NCBI GenBank assembly: GCA_019022495.1
Contig: JAFEKR010000019.1
Location: 806,001-870,000 of the forward strand
Direction: 5' to 3'
Origin: Epichloe hybrida
Taxonomy: Eukaryota; Ascomycota; Sordariomycetes; Hypocreales; Clavicipitaceae
Length of the DNA: 64,000 bases
Program-made: the position numbers and the translations under genes
The notes under the pieces: model-generated
The model's input: only the letters and a program-made list of their open reading frames with translations
The model's database searches: none
What the model was told of the DNA's origin: nothing
In this document: positions 10,272 through 21,738 of the stretch, one piece after another
Layout of the letters: the number at the start of each line of letters is the position of its first letter
How positions within the stretch are numbered: the first letter of the stretch is position 1

Positions 10272-13213
10272 GTTTGTGTTCCCCTTTATACTATATAAGA
10301 AATAAATTATATAAGTTATTAGTTAGATTTGTAAGGTAGTAGTTCTTAAAGCGTTAATACACTTTCTTATAGTCCTCTTCTAGGTACTTTAATAACTAGT
10401 ATCCTTCCTTACTATATATATAGCATTTCTTTATATAAGGATTTCCTTCTCTTCCTTATAGTTTTAAAGGGTATTAGGTCTCTTTTCCTTTCCTATTATA
10501 TTTTTAGTTAGTTTAGAATTACTCTAGGGTTATGGTTTTAGTTAGGAACTAGTAGTGGTTTTTCTTCTTTTTCTTTACTAGTTAGAATATTATCCTAATT
10601 TATTTATAGAATTCTTATAGTCCCTTTAGTAAGTTTATAATAACTCCTCTATATTCTAGAATATTATTATAGGCTATTATAAGTTAATTCTAAAGTGCTC
10701 TTTCACTTTAGCTTACCTTAGGTACTACTTATTATAAAATAGCTAGCCTTTCTATAAGATTATTAAAGTAATTAATTATTAATTTACTTAGATTATCTTT
10801 TATTATTCCTTATAGGGTAAAATTATTTTATTCTAGGAGATATCTTTACTATATATCTTTAGTCTTAAATTATTTCCTTATATAGCTAATAAGCGTAAGG
10901 AGGTCTTATAGTTAACTAGGTTTAGAGAGGTAGTTTATATAGTATTATAAAGCTTTACCTTTAAGCATAATCTTAAAGGCATAACTAGCTTATTTAGATT
11001 AAATATTAAGTAATTTACACTTTTTACAAAATATTTAAAGCTTTAATTTAAGGATATTATAGTTATTAGCACTATAGAGTTATTATTTAGGGTATACTTT
11101 TAATAAATCTATAATTTACTTTAGTAAAGGTCTCTAAGTCTATAGGGGTCTTTTAAATACTTCCCTTTATATTTATAAAAGGGGTAGTAAGGTCTTTAGG
11201 AAGTAAGAGGGTAGCTTTATAAGTAGCACTCTTAGGGCTTATTATTCCCTCTAACCTTTCTTTTCCTTATATTAGGGAGGAGGAAGTATAGCTCTTTAAG
11301 CTATACTAATAGGGGTACTACTAGCCCTAGGTAGTAAAGGTTACCTTTATTAGTAACTCTCTTACTTAGGGGTATTATTAGTAGTATTACTAGGGTAATA
11401 CTACTAACTTATCCTAGGTAAAGGTATAGGTAGGGGAGTTACTTACAGATGCTTACAAATAGTATTCTTAGGTAGTCTTAACTCCTAGTTAATTAACCTT
11501 CCTAAAGGAGATTAGCTTAGCTTTCCTAGAGGAGATTAACTTAGCTTTCCTAGAGAAGTTTAGCTTATTAATTCTTTTAATAGTAATCATACTAATAAGC
11601 AAGGTAAAGGGGTAGGTTATTAGGTTCTAATATTACTATTATCTAGTAGATTATAGAAGAACTTTTTATTCTATAGGTTCTTTTAGAAGCCTATATACTT
11701 CTTCCTAGCCTCTTTAATTTCTTTAAGAGTCTAAAATTAGAATTCTTCTTAGTTTACTACTTCTTTAAGGTTATTTACTATCTTAGTGCCTTTTCTAATA
11801 GTTATATATACTTTATTATAAAGGAGATAGTCTTAAAGTCTATTCTAGGAAAGGTCTCTCCCTTCCATAAACTTATCCCTTAACTAACTATAGAAATTAT
11901 TACTAAATTTAAAGAATAGTGTTCTTCTAAATAACCCTTATTCCCTGTATTATTTAGTCTTTATAAGGATATAGAGACTAATTTCCTTAGGTGTTATTAT
12001 CTCTTTATGCTTAGAACTTCCTATTTACTAGAGTAGTTCTTTGTAAGAGACCTAGAAGGTGTGCTAGGAATCCTAATAGACTAAAAGATCTGCCAATGCT
12101 AGCCGTTGCTAACATTACACCTTATAATTACTTAAGACCTATACTATTGCTTGCGCACCCTGTGGGCTACCTTGTGAGCCTCGCGCCCTATAATCCTACG
12201 TATAGTGCCTCATAATTATCCTTCCCTTCCCTAGGGCTTGTCCCGAGCTAGCGCGCCGCCACTGTCTAGTCAGGGATTAGCCTAGCACCCGTGGCCACGG
12301 ATAATTAGTAATTGCGAACCCCTAAGGCCTAGCACTTATGTGCCTGCCCTGTAAGCCTAATATAAGCTACCTAGCCTAGCTAATCCCGCACCCCACGGGA
12401 TTTAAACCTAGGACTAGCCTAGCTAGAAGACTTGTAATAGCTAGTATAATTGTAAGAGACCTAGAAAGTGTGCTAGGAATCCTAATAGACTAAAAGATCC
12501 GCCAATGCTAGCTGTTACTAATATTGCACCTTATAATTACTTAAGACCTGTACTGTTGCTTACGCACCCTGTGGGCTACCCTGTGGGCCTCGCGCCCCAC
12601 AATCCTACGTACAGCGCCTCACATTCTTCTATAATATATTATTAAAGTCTTACGGAGATATAGGGGTATGGATTAGTGTAAATAGGGGTTTTTCCTTTGT
12701 TAAGGTATTTATTACTATCTCTAGCTTTAACGCCTTCTATAGCATCATTATAGCTATTGCTTTTACTAGGGACTCTAAATTAACTAGAGGTCCCTAATAG
12801 TCTAGCTATATCTAATATTCTAACTAATTAAGGGAAGTAGATCTTATAATATAAGGAGATAAGGGGTACTTCTGTAATAGGTGTAACGTGTTTTGGATAT
12901 AAAGGATCGCGAGGTAAGGTAGTTAACTTTAAATATATGATAGAATATATAACAAAGAAAGATAAGGGGATAGCTTAGCTACTAGTATTAAACCTTTCTT
13001 TATTATTTTAGAATTTATATAGATATAGATATTAATACTAAAGTAAGAAGAGAGCTATATTATACCTTTCTATTAGCATAACTTATTATTAAACGTAGCC
13101 CTCCTATTTTATAAGGCAAGTTATTGTTAGATAAGCTATCTCTTCTAATTCACCTTACTAATCTACGGTGTTTGAAGACTACGTGGTTATTTATGAAGGT
13201 AACTACTAATTAG
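10272..13213 (-). pseudogene. Copia A0 gag remnant and leader
   Basis: This is the reverse complement of the A1 leader and gag region (compare 10940-10990 with 5440-5490). It runs from the A1 insertion point to the A0 5' LTR and is interrupted by TRIM-beta at 12042-12623. Stop codons are RIP-type; no open frame of note remains. Confidence 0.75.
12042..12623 (-). mobile_element. TRIM-beta: second short-LTR non-autonomous retroelement
   Basis: 582 bp with 173-bp LTRs (12042-12214 and 12451-12623) and a perfect TSD TTCTT (12037-12041 and 12624-12628), inserted in A0. Orientation is assigned to the minus strand because a purine tract (GGGAAGGGAAGGATAA) then lies directly before the 3' LTR, while no purine tract precedes the right LTR on the plus strand. 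The 236-bp core has no ORF. On the minus strand GGTTTAAATCCCG near 12400 looks like a RIP-altered tRNA B box (GGTTCGAATCC). The core is clearly more GC-rich than its surroundings. LTRs and core are unlike TRIM-alpha. Confidence 0.82.
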
Positions 13214-13524
13214 TGTTAGATTCATAGGGTATTAAATTTAATGTGTTATAGTCGTAAGCCTAAAGAATAGTATTATTATTAATTATCTATTCTAGGCTAC
13301 GTTATCTATTAGTATAATTAATTAATTAAGTTGTAGGAAAAGAGAGGTTAAAAGCTAGAAGTTATAATATATAAAGGGAAAAGGGGATACGCGTTTATGT
13401 CCTCATATTTCCTAGCTAATTAACGCGCTAGGTTATAGGTTACGTGTGGGGCGTGCGCGCGGCCCGAGCTTTTGCTAGGTAATTGCGGCTGCGACGCGCG
13501 ATTGATATCACCTTTGTTCCAACA
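13214..13524 (-). repeat. Copia A0 5' LTR
   Basis: Reverse complement of the A-family LTR (311 bp). On the plus strand it begins TGTTAGATTCATAGGG and ends CCTTTGTTCCAACA. It marks the right edge of A0; copia C sequence starts at 13525. Confidence 0.92.
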
Positions 13525-14341
13525 AGATCTTTAAAGATGTTTATGTCTTTATTAAAGATAGTCTAATTATCTTCTTCTATATAAATAACCTTATTACCTT
13601 ATTTGCTAAAGGGAAATTATATTTATATAATGAAATTTACAAAAGACTCTTTATAAAGTATAATATTAAGAACCTTAGAGAATTATAATAGTTCCTAGGT
13701 ATTAAAATTATTAGAGATTATGCTAATAGGAAGGTATGGCTTAATTAGAAATCCTACTAGGATAAAGCTATAACTAAATTTAATATAAAGATCCCTTAAT
13801 AAAGACTTATAGTCTTAATAACTACTATATTACTTAAACCTTTTAAAGGAGAGGTTAGTGTATAAAATTTAAAGAGATATTAATCTCTAATTAAAACCCT
13901 ACTATATCTAATAATAGTTTTAAGACCTAATATTACTTTTATAGCCTTATAACTCTTATAATTCCTATAAAACCTAGGGCTATAGTATATAAAAGTAACT
14001 AAAAAAGCCCTTAAGTATAAGTATATATAGGTAAACCTAGTAATTAAATATAGTAGTAATAACCCTAAATTAAAAGTATATAGTAATACTTCCTTTGCTA
14101 ATAATATTATAATATAAAAAAGCTTATAAGGCTATGTTATAAAGCTCTTTAGAGAACCTATACTTTTTAAGGTAAGTAAGTAAGCTATTATAATAACTTT
14201 ATTAACTAAAGAAAAGCTCTTAGTGCTTTCTTACTATAGTAAAGAGCTTATAGCTTTTAGATAATTATATTAAGAGGTTAGGCTATGCCTAGGAGATAAT
14301 ATACTGAAAATTAAATATAATAATATATAGATAATTCACCT
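13525..14341 (+). pseudogene. Copia C pol fragment: C-terminal RT and RNase H part
   Basis: The plus frame reads as a copia RT C-terminus: a degenerate version of the YxDD region (FFYINNLI, Asp codons RIP-altered), then LREL..FLGIKIIRD, later LLKPFKGE and RNase H sequence. It breaks off at 14341 where D begins (TSD CACCT 14337-14341) and resumes at 57857 with the last RNase H residues. This 817-bp piece is the only copia C DNA between A0 and D. Confidence 0.75.
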
Positions 14342-14606
14342 TGTTGGTTACACCAAGGTCCTGCGCAGGTATAAGGGTAATCCCGTATGATTGAAGTCGA
14401 TGATAGTTAATTGAATTAGCTAGGAAGGAAGAGAGAGAAGAGAGGGAAAGTCTAGATGCTAGGAAAGTAAGCGAAACCTATATGTAGGGCAAAAGAGGGG
14501 GTGGCGAATTAATGTAGCTAATTGCATTTCATATATTACGCTAGACCCACAATTCGGTCTAGTCTTTGGCTATGATTAAACTAATAAAGATCCAAAGGAA
14601 TTAACA
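14342..14606 (-). repeat. Copia D 3' LTR
   Basis: 265 bp. On the plus strand it runs from TGTTGGTTACACC to GGAATTAACA and matches 57592-57856. On the minus strand the purine-rich GAAGGAAAAAGAGAGAC (about 14618-14634) lies just upstream, as expected for the polypurine tract of a minus-strand element. Confidence 0.9.
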
Positions 14607-17600
14607 CTAGTAGTCTCTCTTTTTCCTTCGTGGCTAAAGAGCTTAAAAACGTAATAAAAAGTAAATTAAAGGAAAGTGTATATAAGTGAATCCCTTAATA
14701 GGAATTCGCTGCTCTAATTAGCTGTTGTGGTATTAGTTAATTAAATTAATCCATTAGCCCTTGCCTAAGCTCCTATCTCCTAATATTATAGGTCTCTTTA
14801 CCTATCCTTTAACACGAATTATTAATTCATTTAAATTAATTAAAGAGAAAAGTAATGAATTTAGCAATGCTTTTGTCATCGCATCCGCTGGATTATTGTT
14901 GCCGTTAATCCACCTAACTTTGTAGATCTTGTGCCTCTTATATAATTGATAAAGAGCTATAATATTAATTATTAGTCTTTTCTCCTTTATAGTTCCTAGC
15001 TTTATAAGATATTTATATAATAAAAAGAAATTAGTATAAAGAATTATAGGAATTCAAGGCATCTTTAATTAATCTGTAATCTAATATAGAGTCATGGAAA
15101 TCGCGTAGGTAATATCTACGCCTTAAACCATGCTATATAACTTAGAGGCAAGCGTGCTATAAGTAACTCTCTTGCTCTTTATTAAGCTATACGTAATAAT
15201 ATTACCTTTTATAATAAAGGTATTATTGTCTTGCATTATCTCGTTGCCAATCATAATTACGTATCCGATCTATAAGCTTAGATCCTTGTTATTAGCAAGT
15301 AATCTATCTATGAACACAAAGAGCTTCGCCTCCTTAAGAACTAAAGGAATATATTATAGTTTATATTATTAATTCTTAATCTACTACTTAAGGCGTTTAT
15401 TAAGGCATGTAATATCTTCCCTAGAGGGTTCTTAGTGTTAAGCTATAATTAATAGGTTATAGGAAGCTTCTAGTTAACATATAGTTATAATATAGCTTCC
15501 TTAGGCTTATTATTCTACGTAGTCTTACTTTGCTATTAGGGATTAAGAATTAACTTCCTTAATCTTCTAACTCTAGCCTTTCTAGGTTAATATTAGCGAG
15601 TTATTAGTGTTCTAGGTTAAGATATAACTATTAAAGATAAGGGAATTCTTAGCGGTTAATTATTGCTTTTCTTTAGCTATAAAATTAGCCTTCTAGAGCT
15701 CTTTCTCTTCTTTTTAGAAAAAGTTATTATTACTTAGGCCTAATGTATTATTGGTTTATATTCTAATAATACTAAAGAGATTCTTATTATTTAGGGCTGT
15801 AATTAATAAGCAGGGATTGTAGGTTAAGGTTATTATATTAAGGTTATCCCTATAGTAATAGAAGTATATTGCCTACTAGTAGGTTCTAGCCTCTGTGATC
15901 CTGTAAAGAGGTCTAATTAATTTAATTATAGTCCCTTCTAGAAAGAGATATATAATTTGCTTTAGCAATCTTACAATAATTAGCCTTATTAGCACTGTGT
16001 GTAATTAAGTGTAGGCTTATGTGATATTACGAATCTAAAGGTAAATGCCTCTTTTTCTTAATAATAGAGTAATAGCTATAATAAGTCATTAGCTTACTTA
16101 TTAAATTATTAGTAATTACGTTAGGATAAATTCCTTTCCTTTGTCATTATGGCCTCATATAATAAGGCGGGATTTCTTATATAGTAAGTCCGTTCCTTTG
16201 CCTTTAATCTCTCTAACTATATAAGAATTAAAGATTCTATAACCTCTGTGCTTTACTAGGTTATACTTAACGAATTTGAATATATTATAAGCTTATAAAG
16301 CATTAATCTTAGCTTAATTAAATTACTTAAAGGGTTTTCCTAAGGTTATAATCTTCCCTTCTTAGCGGAGTTAAAGAGTAAGGTTCTAATTAGCCTCTTC
16401 CTTTACTATAAGGAATGCTATATTTAGTATCTCTCTAGCTATAGCTTCTTAGATAAAGGCCTCCTCCTAATCTTTGTTTATAAGTATATAGAGCTAAATT
16501 AGGCTAATATTCTTCTTAGGGCTATAAGGTCTTCTTTTCCTTGCTTTTATTCCTTTAGGGTAAGGTAGTAAGTCTTTAACTTAATAGCTTCCCTTCAGGG
16601 CCTTCTAGGCTTTATAAGCCTTTTCTTTAGACTCTTCTATGCTTATAAATTAGACTATAAAGGCTTTTCTTAGTCTCCCTTATCTTCTCTTAGCTAGTAC
16701 TTATAGCTCTTTACTTTCTTTTATTAAGGGATCTCTTCTAGTAGTAGTAGTTAGTTATATAATTACTTCTTCCTTTATATTATTAAGCTCTATCTCCTAC
16801 TACTCTAGTCCCTCTATAATACATAGGTCTTTATAGTAAGGCTTTACTACTATAAAGTAAAACTTCACTAGGCTACAAGGTATATTAACTATATAAGTCT
16901 CTTTATTAGTAGTAAGTAGCTTATAAGGGCTATACTAGCTACCCTTCTCTCTTTATATATATATATTAGCTTACAGGGGTAGCTAATATATAGGCGTTAT
17001 ATTAGGGCTATTCTAGACTTTAAGGGCATTATAAACCTACTATAAAGCTAAATAGTAGCGGACTTTATTAGTGGCTTTATAAATTACTTTAGTATATTAA
17101 ATAATAAAGACACTTAGTAGTAACTTATCTATTATTTATAGGTAGCCTCTAAAGACTAGTAGGGTTAGGATAATACTATTTAGGCCTATAGAGTTATTAA
17201 TTACTTTAATAGCTATTTAAAGGCATTACTCTAGCGTAAGTTCTATCCTAATTAAGTCTATAATAATATTATAAGCTTAGCGTAGAGATCTATAATATCT
17301 TTTAACCTTTCTAATACTATTATAGGCTTTAATTAGCATCTTATTAGTCTTAATTAACATTAGTTAAGCATAGTACTTAAACTCCGCGGAAGCGAAGTTA
17401 TTACTAGCATTATATATAATCTATTCTAGAGGTCTAAGATAAGTATTAATCTAACATTTGCGGATAGTATCCTAGATATCTTAAGCTTTTTGCTTCCTTA
17501 GATCAAGGAATTAGGCTACCTAGAATAATATTACTAAATCAATAATATAAAGTACTAGTTAGCCATTGATCTACACGATATTAACAATAATCTCGTAGTT

Positions 17601-17988
17601 AAATTCGTAGTTATCTTTAATTATAAACTTAAATTAACTAGGGGCCTTTCTATATATCTAGTAATAGTAGTAGACTTTAGTTAATTCCTTAATTACCTAG
17701 CGTTTAACTTTATAACTAGCTTAGTAAAGGATCTTTATAAGTTATTAAACAAAAGGGTAACTAAGTTAATAATGCAATTAACAGATATCTCCTTCTAAAA
17801 GGTAAAAGGCAACTATTTCTCTTACCTCTAGTAACCACTAAGGATAGCCCCATTATTACACAATAGGTATAGTCTTATTGCCTTAGATAAGTACGTTAGT
17901 AAGGTTATTAATTTTAACTTACATTTTATCCATATTAGTAATCAAGAAGAGGAAGGGGGTAGCTATGTTAAGGACGTAGAATTCAAGC
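14607..17988 (-). pseudogene. Copia D pol remnant: integrase, RT and RNase H
   Basis: On the minus strand from 17988 down: end of protease linker, integrase zinc region (RKVKRYYRSLRQAYN in the core near 17300), RT, and RNase H ending with KEKRLIINIIALYQLYKR and NGNNNPADAMTKAL near 14870-14960. These motifs match the A-family integrase and RNase H ends. The NPADAMTKAL stretch is undamaged, but elsewhere stops from RIP are frequent. The end of the frame lies shortly before the purine tract at 14618-14634. Confidence 0.78.
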
Positions 17989-18812
17989 TATTGAAATGTA
18001 GGGAGCTAGTTGCCAGCTGGCAACAGCTGTACGGGCGCAAGCTCTACGGTCAGGGACCAATAGGGCTGCAACGTTAAATCAATTAACGCAACGCAACGGA
18101 AGGTTGTGGCAGTTATTAACTAATAGAATTCAATTTAGATCACTTTTATGATATCTTATAGAGCAATAGAATTGATTTTAGATACGTTATACGGGCAATG
18201 CGGCTGTTGTTAGTTAAGAGAACTAGCTATCTAGCTAGTTAAAAAGATCTTCTTCCTCTCATAGACCTACTAACTATATTAGTGAATCCGGGCTGCTAAC
18301 GGGGTCTTACGGGCCACTTTTGATTTTCCGCAAAATTCATTTGTATACAAAAACCAAAAAATTAACTCACCACCATACTAGCTAGCAACCCGTATGCACT
18401 AACTTTTAGTCTAAAAAATAACCTTGTATAAAGAGAAAGCCCTATCTTTAAGCTTTAATTTGCTATATGTAAAACTTTTGTATGACCTTTAGATAAAGAG
18501 AAAATCGTTGTCAAAGATAGCTATAGGGTAAGTTATATGTAGGGTAACCTACTTACGTCACCCTAGCTTACGTCACCCTAGCTTACCTAATTACTAGTGG
18601 CGTGGTTGTGGCCACACTTGCAGCCACAACGCAATTAACTAATTAGTCATCCACACGGTCGGTCGCAGCTGTTGACAGCTGCGACGCAGCCATTGACAGC
18701 TGCCCTCATGACCGTTAACAGCTGTAGTGCAGCTGTCAGACTTGCAAAGCAAGCTAGTAATAAGAAGGTTCTTTAACTAGAAAAGGGCTAAAAATAGGTC
18801 TTATTTTTAACA
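17989..18812 (-). repeat. Solo LTR of copia B
   Basis: 824 bp, the reverse complement of the B1 LTRs, from TATTGAAATGTAGGG to TTTTTAACA, with TSD CAAGC on both sides (17984-17988 and 18813-18817). There is no internal B sequence next to it, so it is a product of LTR-LTR recombination. It interrupts copia D just before its integrase. Confidence 0.92.
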
Positions 18813-18817
18813 CAAGC

Positions 18818-19180
18818 TCTCTAAGTTCCATAGGCACATAAAGGATTTCTCTTACAACTACTAATCTAGCGCTAAATATAATAATTTAGGGTTTATATAG
18901 GGTCACCTTTAATAAAGGTATTAATCTTAATAAAGCCTTTACTTATGCCTCTCCTATAGTTAACTTTCCTACAGCGCTAGTGTTAGGTATAATCCCTCTA
19001 AAGACCTCTTTAGAATAGCGTTCTTTAAAGACATAGCAAATTAAGCCTTTATTACACTCTTATAGCTTATAGAGCTCTTACCTAAGGAATACGTGTTAGA
19101 AGGCTTAATTATTTAGGGTCACGAGGACATTAACATTAGTAACATTATAGTTAGTCTGTAATCCGGAGCAGAAGAATTAT
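18818..19180 (-). pseudogene. Copia D protease fragment
   Basis: The minus-strand frame includes NTSAVGKSTIGEAQ, a degenerate form of the copia protease DTGA..S motif, followed by RQISSC and CAYGT. It continues on the other side of the solo LTR and upstream beyond G1 at 42068. It lies between solo LTR-B and the left end of G1. Confidence 0.65.
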
Positions 19181-19447
19181 TGTCATGACTGTGGTGGGAG
19201 AGATACAAACGGAGTGAAGGCTAAGACTCTTAATCATAGCTAGAGAGCTATTACTTAGGGGTAGGTGTATAAAGGTCTTAAACTCTAACCTCCTATAACT
19301 CTTAAAGGTAGTCCTTATCTAAATACCTTACTACATACACGTAGCTACCTAGCAGCTACTTAGTTATCTATATAATCTAGGGCTTATCTAAGGGCTCTAT
19401 TATGTAACTATCCTATCTATGACTCCCTAGCCTCTATGCCCCTAATA
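19181..19447 (-). repeat. Gypsy G1 3' LTR
   Basis: 267 bp. On the plus strand it runs from TGTCATGACTGTGG to GCCCCTAATA. The C-rich CTGCCCCCCTAATA at 19450-19463 is the complement of the polypurine tract, next to the LTR as expected for a minus-strand element. Confidence 0.9.
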
Positions 19448-20857
19448 TACTGCCCCCCTAATATATAATTATCCTTAATTATAAAGAGCTGCTTAGCTAG
19501 TGTGTGTTTACTACGTATAACCTATAGTAATATCTATATTACTAGCTATACTATTAGTGCGTAGTGTTATATTTGCTTTAAATAGTAAGACAGATATTAT
19601 AGGGGTCTAGGTAGCCCTTCTTATAATCACTAGATTATAGGTAGCTACACACTCACTGCTTTATTACCTTTAATATATATACCTCTATCTAATAAGTTAT
19701 TAGCGCTAAGTAGGTAGACTACTAGTATTAAGTTTTATAATTAGGTTAAATAGATAGGGTAACACGTGCTATTTAAAACAAATAACTTCTTATCTAATAT
19801 TAGGGATGTTATATTAATCTCGCTAGGAGTTTATAGCTAGCGTGCGTATTTACTAGTAGTAGCCATAACTATAAATATTATAATTCCTAGATTAGCTACA
19901 TATAGCATATAGATTACTTAGGGGTCCGGGGCTAATATAAAAGAGGCTTACTTTCCCTTACTTTTATATACTTTTTCTTCCTTTTACATCCTCCCTTAGT
20001 ATTATAAGTTACTCTTACCTATAAACTAGTAGCTTTATAGCTTCTTTTATAGTAATTACTAATATCCTATAGTATTACTTTATTATCCGCGTCTATCCTT
20101 ATCTAAAATATCTAAATTCTCTTAAACGCTAAAATATTAGTTTCTTGCCTTTTACTTATAAGTTTTCTTATAGTATATTACTACTAACTTACTAGTAGTT
20201 AATAATATCTTTAATGTAAGTAATTACTTTACTACTACTACCTCCCCCTAGTATAAAGACTTCTATAATATCCCTTATAAAGTCTTTTAGTAAGAAATGT
20301 TTAGCTTCTAAAATTTCTATGTAAGTATAATATCTATATCCCCCTAGTGCTTACCTTACTAACTTATAACTAGTAGTGCTAGTAGAATAAAAATTCCTTA
20401 TATATGCTATATATAGTAAGTAGTAATATAAGTAATTGCTCCTAAAGATAGTAATAGCGCGGAGCTATAATATCTTATAGAGGGCAAATCTATCCTAATA
20501 GAGTGTACTAATTCCCTAAGTATAACTTTATTACTATCTTACTATAGGTTATTACTAACTTATATAGGTAACTTAACGAAATACGTATATTATTCGCAAA
20601 ATAATAAAGACTATTCTAGGGTATGTCCTCCCTTTTCTTACTGCTAATACGCATACTAATATACTACTAGTATCCTGCTTAGTTTGCTTAGTTATACTAT
20701 ACGCTCTTTAAGCGTATTAATGCTTATAGTAATCCTAATAATAATCCATACTTTCTTAACAACGTACATATCCTCTATTTCTATAACTTAGTTACTACTA
20801 ATATACTACTAGTGTCTAATGCGCGTAAAATATAAACTTTATAATACGCTCTTAACT
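19448..20857 (-). other. Gypsy G1 region between pol and 3' LTR, possible extra ORF remnant
   Basis: This is the reverse complement of 37450-38864 in G2 and continues at 26974-27400 beyond B1. It is far longer than a normal gypsy 3' untranslated region. In the corresponding G2 region a sense frame can be read whose stops are of RIP type; the same can be suspected here. No domain was recognised. Confidence 0.55.
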
Positions 20858-21681
20858 TGTTAAAAATAAGACCTATTTTTAGCCCTTTTCTAGTTAAAGA
20901 ACCTTCTTATTACTAGCTTGCTTTGCAAGTCTGACAGCTGCACTGCAGCTGTCAACGGTCGCGAGGGCAGCTATCAATGGCTGCGTCGCAGCTGTCAACA
21001 GCTGCGACCGACCGTGTGGATAACTAATTAGTCAATTGCGTTGTGGCTACAAGTGTAGCCATAACCACGCCACTAGTAATTAGGTAAGCTAGGGTGACGT
21101 AAGCTAGGGTGACGTAAGCAGGTTACCCTACACGTAACTTACCCTATAGCTATCTTTAACAACGATTTTCTCTTTATCTAGAGGTCGTACAAAAGTTTCA
21201 CATATAGCAAATTGAAGCTTAAAGATAGGGCTTTCTTTTTATGCAAGGTTATTTTTTGGACCAAAAGTTGGTGCATACGGGTTGCTAGCTAGTATGGTGG
21301 TGAGTCGATTTTTTGGTTTTTGCATACAAATGAATTTTGCGGAAAATCAAAAGTGGCCCGTAAGACCCCGTTGGCGGCCTAGATCCACCAATACAGTCGG
21401 TAGGTCTATGAGAGGAAGAAGATCTTTTTAACTAGCTAGATAGCTAGTCCTCTTAACTAACAACAGCCGCATTGCCCGTACAACGTATCTAAAATCAATT
21501 CTATTGCTCTATAAGATATCATAAAAGTAATCTAAATCGAATTCTATTAGTTAATAACTGCCATAACCTTCCGTTACGTTGCGTTGATTGATTCAACGTT
21601 GCAGCCCTATTGGTCCCTGACCGTAGAGCTTGCACCCGTACAGCTGTTGCCAGCTAGCAACTAGCTCCCTACAATTCAATA
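20858..21681 (+). repeat. Copia B1 5' LTR
   Basis: 824 bp, TGTTAAAAATAAGACC to ACAATTCAATA; the final TA is a RIP-type change of the expected CA. It is near-identical to 26145-26968 and to the reverse complement of 17989-18812. Confidence 0.93.
20932..21117 (+). promoter_or_regulatory. Cluster of CAGCTG palindromes and two TGACGTAA motifs in the copia B LTR
   Basis: An almost perfect 23-nt palindrome TGACAGCTGC...GCAGCTGTCA lies at 20932-20954 and an inverted repeat GCAGCTGTCAACAGCTGC at 20988-21005; CAGCTG is the E-box core bound by bHLH proteins. Further on, TGACGTAA (CRE/AP-1-like, bZIP type) occurs at 21095-21102 and 21110-21117 in a 15-bp tandem repeat. The set is largely retained in the 3' LTR and in the solo LTR. 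Binding is inferred, not shown. Confidence 0.5.
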
Positions 21682-21692
21682 GGTTATGAGCC
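21682..21692 (+). other. Copia B1 primer binding site (half-tRNA initiator Met type)
   Basis: GGTTATGAGCC directly follows the LTR and is complementary to the anticodon arm of initiator tRNA-Met. The same sequence follows each TRIM-alpha LTR and the left TRIM of the composite (45278). Confidence 0.75.
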
Positions 21693-21738
21693 TAGCTCTA
21701 TCACTATAGATTCCTTTTAGGTCACTTTGTGTACGATT

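Larger units (their letters stand above)
1..13524 (-). mobile_element. Copia A0: RIP-damaged Ty1/copia element, 3' end outside window
   Basis: This minus-strand Ty1/copia retrotransposon has its 311-bp 5' LTR at 13214-13524, gag to its left, and pol running to the window edge; its 3' LTR lies outside. Its sequence is the reverse complement of A1; for example 1058-1140 mirrors 8070-8150. It is interrupted by TRIM-alpha1 (1288-1657), A1 (3461-10271) and TRIM-beta (12042-12623), and it sits in copia C, whose sequence resumes at 13525. The flanking AGATC at 13525-13529 is the expected right-hand TSD but its partner is not visible. All reading frames are broken by RIP-type stops. Confidence 0.88.

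Noticed and set aside
15172..15372. 66-codon plus-strand ORF
   Set aside because: It is antisense to the copia D RT/RNase H remnant in AT-rich DNA; a chance frame.
17989..21681. Two inverted 824-bp repeats as possible terminal inverted repeats of a DNA transposon
   Set aside because: The left one is a solo LTR with TSD CAAGC and the right one the 5' LTR of B1 with a different TSD; the DNA between belongs to copia D and G1.
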